This document shows positions 56,068-64,000 of a stretch of DNA of 64,000 nucleotides, one piece after another. Origin of the DNA: Gemmatimonadota bacterium. GTDB taxonomy: Bacteria > Gemmatimonadota > Gemmatimonadetes > Gemmatimonadales > Gemmatimonadaceae. The notes beneath the pieces were generated by a model. It worked only from the letters and a program-made list of their open reading frames with translations, was not told where the DNA came from and did not search any database. A program made the position numbers and the translations under genes. Every line of letters starts with the position of its first letter. Position 1 is the stretch's first letter. The stretch is from positions 24,430 through 88,429 of the forward strand of contig JAQBQB010000016.1 of assembly GCA_028287235.1 (NCBI GenBank). Direction: 5' to 3'.

Positions 56068-58734
56068 ATGCTTCGGAACGTTCACACGCGCGTGCTCGCC
56101 GTCGGCGCAGCCGCCGTGGTGGTATTTGCCGGAACCCCCGCTCGAGTAATCGGGCAGAAGGCCGCTTCGGTTCCCACGCCGGAATCGGTGTTCGGGTTCC
56201 CCATCGGCAAGGACAGCAATCTCGTCGACTACGAACAGTCGATCGGCTATTTCAAGAAGCTGGCGGCCGCGAGCAACCGCATTCACTTGATCAACGTCGG
56301 CACCACCTCGTTCGGCCGGCCCTGGACGGCCGCGATCATCACGTCGCCGGAGAATTACGCGAAGCTCGATCACTACCGGCAGATCAACATGCGGCTGGCC
56401 CATCCGGAAGGCCTCACCGATTCGGCGGCGCGCAAGCTGGCGCGCGAGGGAAAGGTCATCGTCGACATCAGCGGTGGCCTGCACGCGTCCGAGATCGCGG
56501 GCTCGCAACACACGCCGCAGCTCGCGTACGAGCTGCTCTCCAAGGCGAACGACCCGGCGATGAAGGAGATCTTCGACAACGTGATCTTCTTCCTCTGGCC
56601 CACCATCAACCCCGATGGACAGGACATCGTCGTCAAGAACTGCCGGGAGACGATGTTCGGCCGGCCGCCCGCCACCAACGAGCCCTACGAGAAGTACATG
56701 GGGCACGACAACAACCGTGACAGTTATATGATGAACGGCATCGACTCGCGCGTCCGCCAACGCGTGTGGCGCGAGTGGGAGCCCGACATCATCTACGTGC
56801 ACCACCAGTCGTCCCCCTTCCCCACGCGCATCTGGATTCCGCCGTTCGCCGACCCCGTGGGACTCCGCGCGCCGGCGATTCCCGCGAGCGAGATCAACGT
56901 CATCGGCACGCTGATCGCGCAGGAGCTCGACGCGAACCACCAGCCCGGCGCGGCCCACGCGCTCGCGACGTTCGACGCGTACTATCCCGGCTACATCGAC
57001 TACATGCCGGTCTACCAGAACATTCCCGCGTGGTGGACGGAGACGCAGGGCGGCGGCTGCGCCACGACGCGCACGACCACGCTCGCCGATCTGCCGAAGG
57101 ACTACAAAGACACGCGCCCGTCGGCGCTGTATCTCAATCCGTGGCTCGAGGGCAAATGGAGCCTGCGCGACGCCGTCAACACCATGGTCACCGCGTCGAT
57201 CGCCACCCTGCGCTACGGCGCCAAGTTCCGCGAGGACGTGCTGTACAACCGGTACCAGTCGGGCCGCGACGTCATCAAGAAGTACAGCACAAGCGGCCCG
57301 TTCGCCTACATCGTTCCGCAGGATCAGCGCGACCCGGTGGCGCCAGTCGAGCTGCTGCGCCGGTTCGCCTTCCACGGCCTACGCATCAACCAGCTCGATC
57401 GCGACGCCGCCTACAACGGCACCACGTATCCCAAGGGCACGTGGGTGATCCCGATGAACCAGGAGTTCGCGTCGCTCGTGCAGGAGGTGTTCGAGGTGCA
57501 ACACTATCCCGACATGGGCGACGACACGCCGTACGACGCCGCCGGTTGGACGCTGCCCTTCCAGATGGGCGTGAACGTCGTCGAAGCTACCGCGCCGCTC
57601 TCCACGGAATTTCGTGCGGCGCTCAAGCCGGTGGTTCCCGGCAAAGCAGTCGACTGGCATACGGCGCCCGACGCACCGTTCACGATGAACGCGACGGCGG
57701 CCGGAATCGTCCCGCGCGCCGGCGGCTTCACCGGCACCGGCGAACAAGTGCTGCTCGACCCGGCTCAGAACAACTCGTTCACACTCATCGCGCGCGCGCT
57801 GGCGGCGGGAGGAAAGGTCTCGTTCCAGAACGGACCGGCGGGACGCAGCCGCTACGTTCTCTCCGGCCTCGCTCCCGCAAAGCTCGACTCGTGGGCCTCG
57901 GAGCTGTGGGTCACGGGCGAGCGTACCTCGGGCGTGACCGGTACGTCCGTGACCGGCACTCCGCCGCGCATCGGGTTGGGAAATGACGGCTGGACCGAAT
58001 GGCTGTTCGACACGCACGACGTCCACTACACGAAGGTCCTTCCGGCCGATCTCCAGGCCGGCAACCTCGCATCCAAGTTCGACGTGCTGATTCTCCCCGG
58101 TGGCCTGGGCGGCGGCGGGCGCGGTGGTCGTGGCGGCGGCGCGGTCGGCGCGGCAGCCGGTCCGGATGCGGCCACGCGGGCGGTGGACGAGTTCGTGCGA
58201 GCCGGTGGAACCGTGCTCTCATGGGGCGCCGGCGCGGCGGGCATCGCGCAATCGCTTCAACTGCCCGTGCAAAACATCACCGCCGGTTTGCCGCGCAAGG
58301 ACTACTTCACCGGTACGTCCATCATGGAAGTGCTGGTCGACGCGACCCACCCGGTGATGGCCGGAATGCCGGAGCGCGCCGACGTCACCGTGAACCAGCC
58401 GCCGGCCTTCACGACGACGGACGGATTCGAGGGCGCCGTCCTCGCGAAATTCCCCACCGGCGCGTCGCCGCTGCGCTCGGGCTTTCTCACTCCCGGCGGC
58501 GAGAAATACCTCGACGGCTATGCCGCCGCGCTCGACGTGAAGCACGGCAGCGGCCACGTGCTGCTGATGTCGTTCAACCCGAACTGGCGCGGCCAGCCCA
58601 CCGGCTCGTTCCGCATGATCTTCAATGCGCTGTTCTTTGGGAAGGAGACGGCCGACCAGGCCAAGGCCACGCCCGGCTTCTGGACCGCGCCGCCTCCGAT
58701 GCCACCACGGCCTACCCCGAATAACGACGAGTAG
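56068..58734 (+). CDS. M14-family zinc carboxypeptidase fused to a glutamine-amidotransferase-like domain
   Basis: The 888-aa protein has AGGAG 7 nt before the ATG and a signal peptide (ARVIGQKAA). The M14 domain covers about 30-400. Zinc ligands are H139/E142 in GGLHASEIAG, with a third His in YVHHQSS. NPDGQDIV and GHDNNRDSYM are typical of the family. The C-terminal part (about 640-870) looks like a class I glutamine-amidotransferase fold without a Cys nucleophile: FDVLILPGGLGGG, FVRAGGTVLSWGAGA, HGSGHVLLMSFNPNWRGQ. A Gly-rich insert breaks its first loop. It cleaves C-terminal residues from peptides and acts in the periplasm. Confidence 0.9.
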   Translation: MLRNVHTRVLAVGAAAVVVFAGTPARVIGQKAASVPTPESVFGFPIGKDSNLVDYEQSIGYFKKLAAASNRIHLINVGTTSFGRPWTAAIITSPENYAKLDHYRQINMRLAHPEGLTDSAARKLAREGKVIVDISGGLHASEIAGSQHTPQLAYELLSKANDPAMKEIFDNVIFFLWPTINPDGQDIVVKNCRETMFGRPPATNEPYEKYMGHDNNRDSYMMNGIDSRVRQRVWREWEPDIIYVHHQSSPFPTRIWIPPFADPVGLRAPAIPASEINVIGTLIAQELDANHQPGAAHALATFDAYYPGYIDYMPVYQNIPAWWTETQGGGCATTRTTTLADLPKDYKDTRPSALYLNPWLEGKWSLRDAVNTMVTASIATLRYGAKFREDVLYNRYQSGRDVIKKYSTSGPFAYIVPQDQRDPVAPVELLRRFAFHGLRINQLDRDAAYNGTTYPKGTWVIPMNQEFASLVQEVFEVQHYPDMGDDTPYDAAGWTLPFQMGVNVVEATAPLSTEFRAALKPVVPGKAVDWHTAPDAPFTMNATAAGIVPRAGGFTGTGEQVLLDPAQNNSFTLIARALAAGGKVSFQNGPAGRSRYVLSGLAPAKLDSWASELWVTGERTSGVTGTSVTGTPPRIGLGNDGWTEWLFDTHDVHYTKVLPADLQAGNLASKFDVLILPGGLGGGGRGGRGGGAVGAAAGPDAATRAVDEFVRAGGTVLSWGAGAAGIAQSLQLPVQNITAGLPRKDYFTGTSIMEVLVDATHPVMAGMPERADVTVNQPPAFTTTDGFEGAVLAKFPTGASPLRSGFLTPGGEKYLDGYAAALDVKHGSGHVLLMSFNPNWRGQPTGSFRMIFNALFFGKETADQAKATPGFWTAPPPMPPRPTPNNDE

Positions 58735-58774
58735 CCTTGAGATGAGAGCGTAAACCTGTCATCTTTACAGTCTG

Positions 58775-58820
58775 ATCCCTCTGCCCGCGCTACCACGATA
58801 CGCTGTGCGCGCAGAGGGAT
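58775..58820. other. Inverted repeat behind the M14 peptidase gene
   Basis: ATCCCTCTGC (58775-58784) pairs with GCAGAGGGAT (58811-58820) around a 26-nt loop. It lies between the M14 gene and tRNA-Arg. No T-tract is present; it may aid Rho-dependent termination or mRNA stability. Confidence 0.5.
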
Positions 58821-58847
58821 TGCTGCTCGGAGACATCCGGCAGCCGC

Positions 58848-58921
58848 GCGCGCGTAGCTCAGCTGGATAGAGCGCTACCCTCCGGAGGTAGAGGCCGTGG
58901 GTTCGAATCCCTCCGTGCGCA
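58848..58921 (+). tRNA. tRNA-Arg(CCG)
   Basis: The acceptor GCGCGCG pairs with CGTGCGC, anticodon loop CTCCGGA (CCG) in the CTACC/GGTAG stem, T-loop TTCGAAT, discriminator A, no encoded CCA. Heptamer element C starts 13 nt after it. Confidence 0.95.
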
Positions 58922-58933
58922 TACACCAACAGC

Positions 58934-59079
58934 AGGGTTCAGGGTATCGGGTTTAGGGTATCAGGGAAGAAAGCGGGATTCGCGCTGCGCGCGAATCCCG
59001 CTTCTCATTTGGCGAGCTCGGAGCACAGCTCCGAGCTCGCGCACCCTCCCTAAACCTTGCACTCTAGGCGCTAAACCCT
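58934..59079. repeat. Heptamer-array element C behind tRNA-Arg
   Basis: Five G-rich 7-bp units fill 58934-58969 (AGGGTTC, AGGGTAT...; one extra C before the last unit AGGGAAG). Five inverted units fill 59045-59079 (first CCTCCCT, last AAACCCT). Two perfect hairpins lie between: 14-bp arms 58971-58984/58990-59003, and 13-bp arms 59012-59024/59028-59040. The design is the same as element B, though the hairpin sequences differ. Confidence 0.75.
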
Positions 59080-59116
59080 CGTTCTTGGTCCGCTCTTTGC
59101 CGAGCTCGGTGTAGTC

Positions 59117-60076
59117 ATGGCCCGTCGCACCACGTGGAAGGACCTCATCATTGGATTGCTCGCGGTCTGCGCCATCCTCGGCGTTGGACTGTCGATTCTG
59201 GTATTCGGCCGCCCGGGTCGCCTGCACGGGAAAACCGTATCCCTGTTCGCCACCAGCGACGCCGCCCGCGGCGTCATCGGCGGCACCGAGGTCTGGCTGG
59301 ACGGCCAAAAGGTTGGCCTGGTCACGGGCATCGTGTTCCGCCCACCGTCCACCAAGCCGAGTGAACGGCTCGTCATCTCGATGGACGTGCTCGACGATGC
59401 GCTCTCACAGCTGCGGCTCGATTCCAAGGTGGACATCCGCTCGGGCACCAGCATCATCGGCGATCAAGTCGTCTATCTGAGCAGCGGCACGGCGAAGATG
59501 CGCCAGGTTTTGCCCGGCGATACGATTCACGGCGGCATCCAAGCCGATGTCGAAGAGGTGACCTCGGACGTGGCGCTCGCGTCGCGCGAGTTCCCGGGGA
59601 TTCTCGAGAACGTGAAGCTCCTCGCGGCACAATTGCAGACGGCCAAGGGAACGCTCGGCGCGTTGGGCATCGAGAAGGGCGGCCCGGAGATCGCGATCGC
59701 GCGCATGAAAAGCACCCGGCTCGTGAGCCGGGCATTCAGCTCGCGTGGCACGCTCGGCCTCGCCATGCGAGGGTCCGGCGCGCTGCAGGCGCGCGCCGCC
59801 GCCGCCATGACCCAGGTCGATTCCATTCGCGCGTTGCTCGCGTCGAACGACCACTCCCTTGGCCGCTTTCGCCGCGACTCCACGCTCGTGCTGGAGATCA
59901 CCCGTGTGCGGAGCGAGCTCGCCGACGTGCAGCGCCTCGCCGAGAGCCCTACGGGAACGGTGGGGCGCATGCGCACGGATTCGGTAATCGTGCGCAACAT
60001 TCACCGCGACATCATGTCGCTGGATTCGCTCTTCGCGGCCGTCAAGCAGCATCCCTTCCGGTACATAGTTTTCTGA
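59117..60076 (+). CDS. MlaD-like MCE-domain protein
   Basis: The 319-aa protein has one N-terminal membrane helix ([21 protein letters not shown]) and an MCE domain at about 39-115 ([58 protein letters not shown]). A long helical C-terminal region follows ([42 protein letters not shown]). MlaD-type proteins bind phospholipid in the periplasm and work with MlaE/MlaF. The matching ATPase gene is at 37760-38521. The start has no strong ribosome site. Confidence 0.85.
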   Translation: MARRTTWKDLIIGLLAVCAILGVGLSILVFGRPGRLHGKTVSLFATSDAARGVIGGTEVWLDGQKVGLVTGIVFRPPSTKPSERLVISMDVLDDALSQLRLDSKVDIRSGTSIIGDQVVYLSSGTAKMRQVLPGDTIHGGIQADVEEVTSDVALASREFPGILENVKLLAAQLQTAKGTLGALGIEKGGPEIAIARMKSTRLVSRAFSSRGTLGLAMRGSGALQARAAAAMTQVDSIRALLASNDHSLGRFRRDSTLVLEITRVRSELADVQRLAESPTGTVGRMRTDSVIVRNIHRDIMSLDSLFAAVKQHPFRYIVF

Positions 60077-60124
60077 ACGACGACACGGGGCACGCGCATT
60101 GCACCCGAACGATCGCGCGCGCCC

Positions 60125-60153
60125 TTGACCCCCCTCCGCAGCACCTATACCTT
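60125..60153 (+). promoter_or_regulatory. Promoter of rho, abutting the start codon
   Basis: TTGACC (60125-60130), a 17-bp spacer and TACCTT (60148-60153) lie just before ATG 60157. The transcription start would fall at or next to the ATG, so the mRNA is leaderless or starts inside the first codons. Confidence 0.55.
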
Positions 60154-60156
60154 CGC

Positions 60157-61587
60157 ATGAACTCAAGCACATCGCTTCGCCCGCCGCCGCCACCGCGACG
60201 ACCGCGCGCCGCTACGCAGACCGCCGAGAGTGCGGGTCCGCAGCTCGAGTCTCCCCCTCCCCTCCCCGCTCCCTCTCCGGGCCAAACACCCTCCCCTACC
60301 GGACCGGCGACGCCCGTTGGTGTCGCGATGACGTCTGTGAACATCGCCGAGCTGAAGCGCAGAACAGTCCCCGAGCTCCAAGAGATGGCCGACGGCCATT
60401 CCATCGAGAATTCGGCTGGACTCACCAAGCAAGAACTCATATTCCGCATCGAGCAAAAACTGCTCGACCAAAGCGTCGCGCTCACCGGCGAGGGCGTCCT
60501 CGAGATTCTGCCCGAGGGCTATGGCTTCCTGCGCAGCCAGGATTGGAATTATCTCTACGGCCCCGACGACATCTACGTCTCGCCGTCGCAGATCAAGCGG
60601 TTCGACCTGCGCACGGGCGATACGGTGTCGGGACAGGTACGTCCGCCGAAGGAGTGGGAGCGGTATCTCGCGCTGTTGAAGGTCGAGTCCGTCAACGGCG
60701 ACGAGCCCGAGGTGGCGAAGTCGCGCACGGGGTTCGACAACCTCCGCCCGCGCTATCCCGAAGGGCGCCTGCGCCTCGAGACCAAAGACGGCGATCTCAG
60801 CATGCGGATCATGGATCTCATCGCGCCGATCGGGAAAGGGCAGCGCGGTTTGATCGTGGCCCCGCCGCGCGCCGGCAAGACGATTCTTCTGCAGAAGATC
60901 GCCAACGCGATTCGGGAAAATCATCCCGAAGTCACGCTGATCATTCTGCTCATCGACGAGCGGCCGGAAGAAGTCACCGACACCATCGCGAACGTCGACG
61001 CCGAAGTCATCGCCTCGACCTTCGACGAAGAAGCGACGCGGCACGTGCAGGTGGCGGAGATGGTGATCGAGAAGGCGAAGCGCCTCGTGGAGCACAAGAA
61101 GGACGTGGTCATTCTGCTCGACTCGATCACGCGCTTGGCGCGCGCACACAACGCGGTGGTGCCGCACTCGGGAAAGATTCTGTCGGGCGGCGTCGACGCG
61201 AAGGGCCTCGAGAAGCCGAAGCGCTTCTTTGGCGCGGCGCGCAACATCGAAGGCGGCGGCTCGCTCACGATCATTGCGACGGCGCTCATCGAGACCGGCT
61301 CGCGCATGGACGAGGTGATCTTCGAGGAGTTCAAGGGCACGGGCAACATGGAGCTCATCCTCGATCGCAAGATCGCCGAACGCCGCGTGTTTCCCGCCAT
61401 CGACATCAACAAGTCGGGCACGCGGAAGGAAGAGCTGCTCTTCACGACCGAAGAGCTCAATCGCGTCTATCTGCTGCGCAACTTCCTCGGCGACATGCCG
61501 GAGGTGGACGCGATGGAATTTCTGCTCAAGCAGATGTCCCGCTCGAAGAACAACAAGGAGTTCTTCCAGCAGATGGTCAACGGTTAG
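60157..61587 (+). CDS. rho: Transcription termination factor Rho
   Basis: The 476-aa protein has a Pro/Ala/Ser-rich 57-residue N-terminal extension, then the Rho N-domain ([46 protein letters not shown]). The RNA-binding cold-shock-like domain has EGYGFLRS. The ATPase core has P-loop PPRAGKT near residue 235-242, [22 protein letters not shown] and [39 protein letters not shown] (R-loop and secondary RNA site). It is a hexameric RNA translocase. A start at the internal ATG 60331 would give a 418-aa Rho of usual length; the promoter position favours 60157 or an internal leader. Confidence 0.97.
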   Translation: MNSSTSLRPPPPPRRPRAATQTAESAGPQLESPPPLPAPSPGQTPSPTGPATPVGVAMTSVNIAELKRRTVPELQEMADGHSIENSAGLTKQELIFRIEQKLLDQSVALTGEGVLEILPEGYGFLRSQDWNYLYGPDDIYVSPSQIKRFDLRTGDTVSGQVRPPKEWERYLALLKVESVNGDEPEVAKSRTGFDNLRPRYPEGRLRLETKDGDLSMRIMDLIAPIGKGQRGLIVAPPRAGKTILLQKIANAIRENHPEVTLIILLIDERPEEVTDTIANVDAEVIASTFDEEATRHVQVAEMVIEKAKRLVEHKKDVVILLDSITRLARAHNAVVPHSGKILSGGVDAKGLEKPKRFFGAARNIEGGGSLTIIATALIETGSRMDEVIFEEFKGTGNMELILDRKIAERRVFPAIDINKSGTRKEELLFTTEELNRVYLLRNFLGDMPEVDAMEFLLKQMSRSKNNKEFFQQMVNG

Positions 61588-61604
61588 CACATCTGCTCCC
61601 TCTC

Positions 61605-62033
61605 GTGACCGCGGACCGCGGACGACTTCTCGGCATCGATTATGGCGAGCGCCGCGTTGGCCTGGCGATCAGCGATCCGACCGGCACCATCGCGTCGCCG
61701 GCCGGCGTGATCGTCCGCCGCGCGGGCAAGCGTCCGCCCGTCGCGGAGATCATCCGCCGCGCCGAGGCGCTCGAGGCGCGCGGCTTCGTGATGGGATTGC
61801 CGCTCGACGGAAACGGCGACGAGACGCCGCGCTCTACGGAAGCGCGCGTCGTCGCCGGCGAGCTGGCGAAGCGAACCGGATTGCCGGTCGAATTCATCGA
61901 TGAGCGGTACAGCACCGCCGCCGCGCTTCGCGCCATTCGAGAGATGGGCGGCAAGACCCAGGACCGCAAAGGCGACGTGGATGCGCTCGCGGCCGCCGTC
62001 TTTCTCCAACAAGCGCTGCATCGTGTCGGCTAG
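61605..62033 (+). CDS. ruvX: RuvX/YqgF-family Holliday junction resolvase-like protein
   Basis: The 142-aa RNase H-fold protein has GIDYGERRVGLAISDPTGTIASPAGVI at its N-terminus, VMGLPLDGNGDE in the middle and FIDERYSTAAA with DVDALAAAVFLQ at the end. These carry the acidic active-site residues. The family acts in pre-16S rRNA 5' maturation and was first named as a putative resolvase. GTG 61605 is chosen. The next gene starts 11 bp before its stop. Confidence 0.93.
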   Translation: MTADRGRLLGIDYGERRVGLAISDPTGTIASPAGVIVRRAGKRPPVAEIIRRAEALEARGFVMGLPLDGNGDETPRSTEARVVAGELAKRTGLPVEFIDERYSTAAALRAIREMGGKTQDRKGDVDALAAAVFLQQALHRVG

Positions 62034-63039
62034 CCGGCGCGCGCGCGTCGTCGCCGCGGTGTTCGCCGCCTCGTTCACGGCGGCCTGCGGCACCGGCAGC
62101 GGACCCGCGGTGCGTGTGACGATTCCGGCCGGCGCCACGATGCGCGTCGCGAGCGACTCGCTCGCCAAGGCCGGCGTGATTCGCTCCGCGGCGTTATTTA
62201 GAGTTTACGCATCGCTCAAGCGGAGCGACCGCGGGATCAAAGCGGGGACGTATCTGCTGCACCGCGATTCCGGCTGGGGCGCGGTGCTCGACGACCTGCA
62301 CGGCGGCAAGGGGATCGTGCACGTCGTGACGATTCCCGAAGGCTGGGCGCTGAGTCAGATCGCGTCCGCGCTCGCGTCGAAGCTCGGCCAGTCGGCGGAT
62401 TCGGTCGATGCGGCGGCGCGCGACACCGCGCTGCTGCACCGGCTCGACGTGCCGATGCCCACGCTCGAAGGCTATCTCTTTCCCGACACCTACACCTTTG
62501 CCGACGGCACCACGGCGCGCGCCGCGGTCGACGCAATGGTGAAGCGCTTCGAGCAGGTGTGGAAACCGGAGTGGACGGCGCGTCTCGACACCATCCATCT
62601 GTCGCGCAACGACGTGATGGCGCTGGCCGCGATCGTGGAGAAGGAAGCGCGTCTCGCCGAGGAGCGTCCGGTCATCGCCGCCGTGTACCTCAACCGGCTG
62701 CGCGACGGCATGCTGCTCCAAGCCGATCCGACGGTGCAGTACGCGCTCGGCAAGCACGTGGCGCGCGTGTACTACAAGGATCTCGAGGTCGATTCACCGT
62801 ACAACACGTACAAGCACAAGGGGCTTCCGCCGGGACCGATCGCATCGCCCGGGCGCGCGAGCATCGAGGCGGCGCTCTATCCGGCGAACGTGCCGTACAA
62901 GTATTTCGTCGCTTTCCCCGACGGCCACCACGAGTTTCGCGGCGATCTCGCGGCGCACGAGAAGGCGAAGCTCGAGGCGAGGAAGGCCTGGGACTCAGTC
63001 GACGCGGTGCGCCGCGCGGAGCCGGCTCGACCCAAGTGA
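62023..63039 (+). CDS. mltG: Endolytic peptidoglycan transglycosylase MltG, predicted lipoprotein
   Basis: The 338-aa protein has a LysM-like small domain (VRVTIPAGATMRVASDSLAKAGVI and GKGIVHVVTIPEGWALSQIASALA) and the YceG catalytic domain (LEGYLFPDTYTF, MALAAIVEKEARLAEERPVIAAVYLNRLRDGMLLQADPTVQYALG, SPYNTYKHKGLPPGPIASPGRASIEAAL). The catalytic Glu is in the VEKEA segment. It cuts glycan strands and sets their length. The start GTG 62023 overlaps ruvX by 11 bp. The N-terminus ends FAASFTAAC, a lipobox, whereas most MltG proteins have a membrane helix. The 3' end overlaps the convergent HD-GYP gene by 45 bp. Confidence 0.93.
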   Translation: MSASRRARVVAAVFAASFTAACGTGSGPAVRVTIPAGATMRVASDSLAKAGVIRSAALFRVYASLKRSDRGIKAGTYLLHRDSGWGAVLDDLHGGKGIVHVVTIPEGWALSQIASALASKLGQSADSVDAAARDTALLHRLDVPMPTLEGYLFPDTYTFADGTTARAAVDAMVKRFEQVWKPEWTARLDTIHLSRNDVMALAAIVEKEARLAEERPVIAAVYLNRLRDGMLLQADPTVQYALGKHVARVYYKDLEVDSPYNTYKHKGLPPGPIASPGRASIEAALYPANVPYKYFVAFPDGHHEFRGDLAAHEKAKLEARKAWDSVDAVRRAEPARPK

Positions 63040-63795
63040 TTGCGAGCGCCACCGAAAGGTGACGTCGGGAATGGACTCGTGGCGGCGGGCGCGGCGTCCG
63101 CCGCGCTGCCCATGGGGCGTGATGCGCGTGTCGAACTCGCGGACGATCTGCTCCTTCACCGGCGGCAACAGCATCACGTCGACGAGCTCGGGGTCGAACT
63201 GTGTGGCTCGGCCTTCGGCGATGACTTCGAAGGCCTTCTCGACGCCGGTGCCGCGGCGATAGCGTCGCGTGTGGGCGACGGCGTCGAAGGTATCGGCGAT
63301 CGTGACGATGCGCGCCTCGAGCGGAATGCGTCGGCCGCGCAGTCCGCGCGGGTAGCCTTTGCCGTCCCAGCGCTCGTGGTGCGCGAGCACGCCCGCGGGC
63401 AGCTCGGGATAGAAGGCCTTGAGGGGAGCCAACACCTGCGCACCGCGCGCCGGGTGGGTGGCAATGGCGCGGCGCTCGGCGGCCGTGAGTTTGTTCGGCT
63501 CGTGCACGATGTCGAAGAGCGCCTCGTGAATCTTGCCGATGTCGTGAAAGAGCGCGACGCGTTCGACGGCATGTTGCCGGTGCTCGTCGAGTCCCGCGGC
63601 TTCGGCGATGATCATGGCGTAGGCCGCGACGCGGCGCACGTGCATGCCGGTGTCGGGGTCGTTGGCTTCGATGGCGTTGAGCAGTGTCTCGAGCGCGGCG
63701 CCGGCGAACCGTTCCATGGCGACGCGCGTCTTGTGTTCGCGCGCGAGAAGGGCGCCGCCGGCGGCGCCGAGGACGAGCGGGAGCGGGTTCGTCAT
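62995..63795 (-). CDS. HD-GYP-domain c-di-GMP phosphodiesterase
   Basis: The 266-aa protein from ATG 63795 has a short hydrophobic N-terminus (LPLVLGAAGGALLAREH) and an HD-GYP domain: NDPDTGMHVRRVAAYA, LFHDIGKI, THPARGAQVL, HHERWDGKGYPRGL and RIVTIADTFDAV. The HD metal ligands and the GYP loop are intact. It is predicted to break down c-di-GMP. The last 60 residues are Arg-rich and off-family. The tail overlaps mltG by 45 bp, tail to tail. It lies just behind the rRNA operon terminator. Confidence 0.9.
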   Translation of the reverse strand: MTNPLPLVLGAAGGALLAREHKTRVAMERFAGAALETLLNAIEANDPDTGMHVRRVAAYAMIIAEAAGLDEHRQHAVERVALFHDIGKIHEALFDIVHEPNKLTAAERRAIATHPARGAQVLAPLKAFYPELPAGVLAHHERWDGKGYPRGLRGRRIPLEARIVTIADTFDAVAHTRRYRRGTGVEKAFEVIAEGRATQFDPELVDVMLLPPVKEQIVREFDTRITPHGQRGGRRARRHESIPDVTFRWRSQSLGSSRLRAAHRVD

Positions 63796-63831
63796 GGGGG
63801 CGATCGAACGCAAGAACCGGACTGAAAAGCA

Positions 63832-63867
63832 CAAAACCCCCGAGTCAGTACTGACTCGGGGGTTTTG
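63832..63867 (-). terminator. Terminator of the rRNA operon
   Basis: This perfect 36-bp palindrome (arms 63832-63849 and 63850-63867) has CCCCCGAGTCAGT arms and TTTTG at the end. On the minus strand it lies about 20 bp after the 5S gene and is followed by TGCTTTTC. Confidence 0.9.
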
Positions 63868-63885
63868 CAGGGTACTGCATGAGGT

Positions 63886-64000
63886 GCCGGCGACGGCCTA
63901 CTCTCCCGCGCTCTCGCGAGCGGAGTACCATCGGCGCTGTAGGGCTTAACGATCGTGTTCGGAATGGGAACGAGTGTGGCCCCTACGCTCTAGTCGCCAG
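63886..64000 (-). rRNA. rrf: 5S rRNA (5' end at or just beyond the window edge)
   Basis: Read on the minus strand, the sequence has CTGGCGAC pairing with GTCGCCGG at the ends. Also present are CCCATTCCGAACACG, GTTAAGCCC, CGCCGATGGTACT and GGGAGAGTAGG. These are conserved 5S elements. About 115 nt are visible, so one to a few bases at the 5' end may be missing. Confidence 0.95.

Overview
The window is about 64 kb of a high-GC bacterial chromosome, densely coded on both strands. The gene set is that of a diderm that makes LPS: waaA, TolC/RND efflux, MlaF- and MlaD-type proteins, and two SusC/SusD pairs of the Bacteroidota/Gemmatimonadota kind. With the run dnaE-accA-ricT-metG, plug-only TonB-like proteins and many lipoproteins carrying Ala/Gly-rich lipoboxes, this points to Gemmatimonadota. 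That assignment is inferred from gene content and codon style, not from a search.

Layout. Positions 1-9 kb hold the end of a UvrD-type helicase, a divergent membrane metallopeptidase, and the tight run dnaE, accA, ricT, metG. Positions 9-14 kb hold an envelope block on the minus strand (ExbB-like, TPM protein, nucleotidyltransferase-like, LemA), then a DsbA-like lipoprotein and waaA on the plus strand. Positions 14-16.4 kb carry a response regulator and an EAL phosphodiesterase with a degenerate GGDEF domain. Positions 16.4-25.7 kb hold an outer-membrane barrel, two plug-only proteins and a four-gene susCD operon with a terminator-like hairpin in its leader. Positions 25.7-30.1 kb encode only the F1 sector of ATP synthase (atpA-G-D-C), with a Rex/CRP-like palindrome in its promoter. 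Positions 30.1-38.5 kb hold a tripartite RND efflux operon and an ABC ATPase/Nudix/AraC operon. A sigma-70 factor follows, and then a tRNA cluster (Ala, Gly, Val, Arg, Pro).

A genomic island of about 5.7 kb (40796-46518) is inserted at the 3' half of tRNA-Pro. It is bounded by perfect 54-bp direct repeats. It carries a decayed tyrosine integrase, a broken DNA-binding gene, and two large secreted proteins (a Big2-repeat protein and a CHAP-domain protein) with visibly lower GC than the flanks.

Positions 46.5-58.7 kb form a second peptide/polymer-use region: PPK2, an S9 peptidase, a second susCD pair and an M14 carboxypeptidase. Positions 58.8-63.8 kb hold tRNA-Arg, MlaD, rho, ruvX, mltG and an HD-GYP protein. 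The window ends inside a 5S rRNA gene on the minus strand, with its terminator.

The least explained structure is a family of intergenic elements at 38.5, 40.1 and 58.9 kb. Each has an array of G-rich 7-bp units on one side, the same kind of array inverted on the other side, and one or two perfect hairpins between. Two of the three lie directly behind tRNA genes. They resemble no standard feature type.
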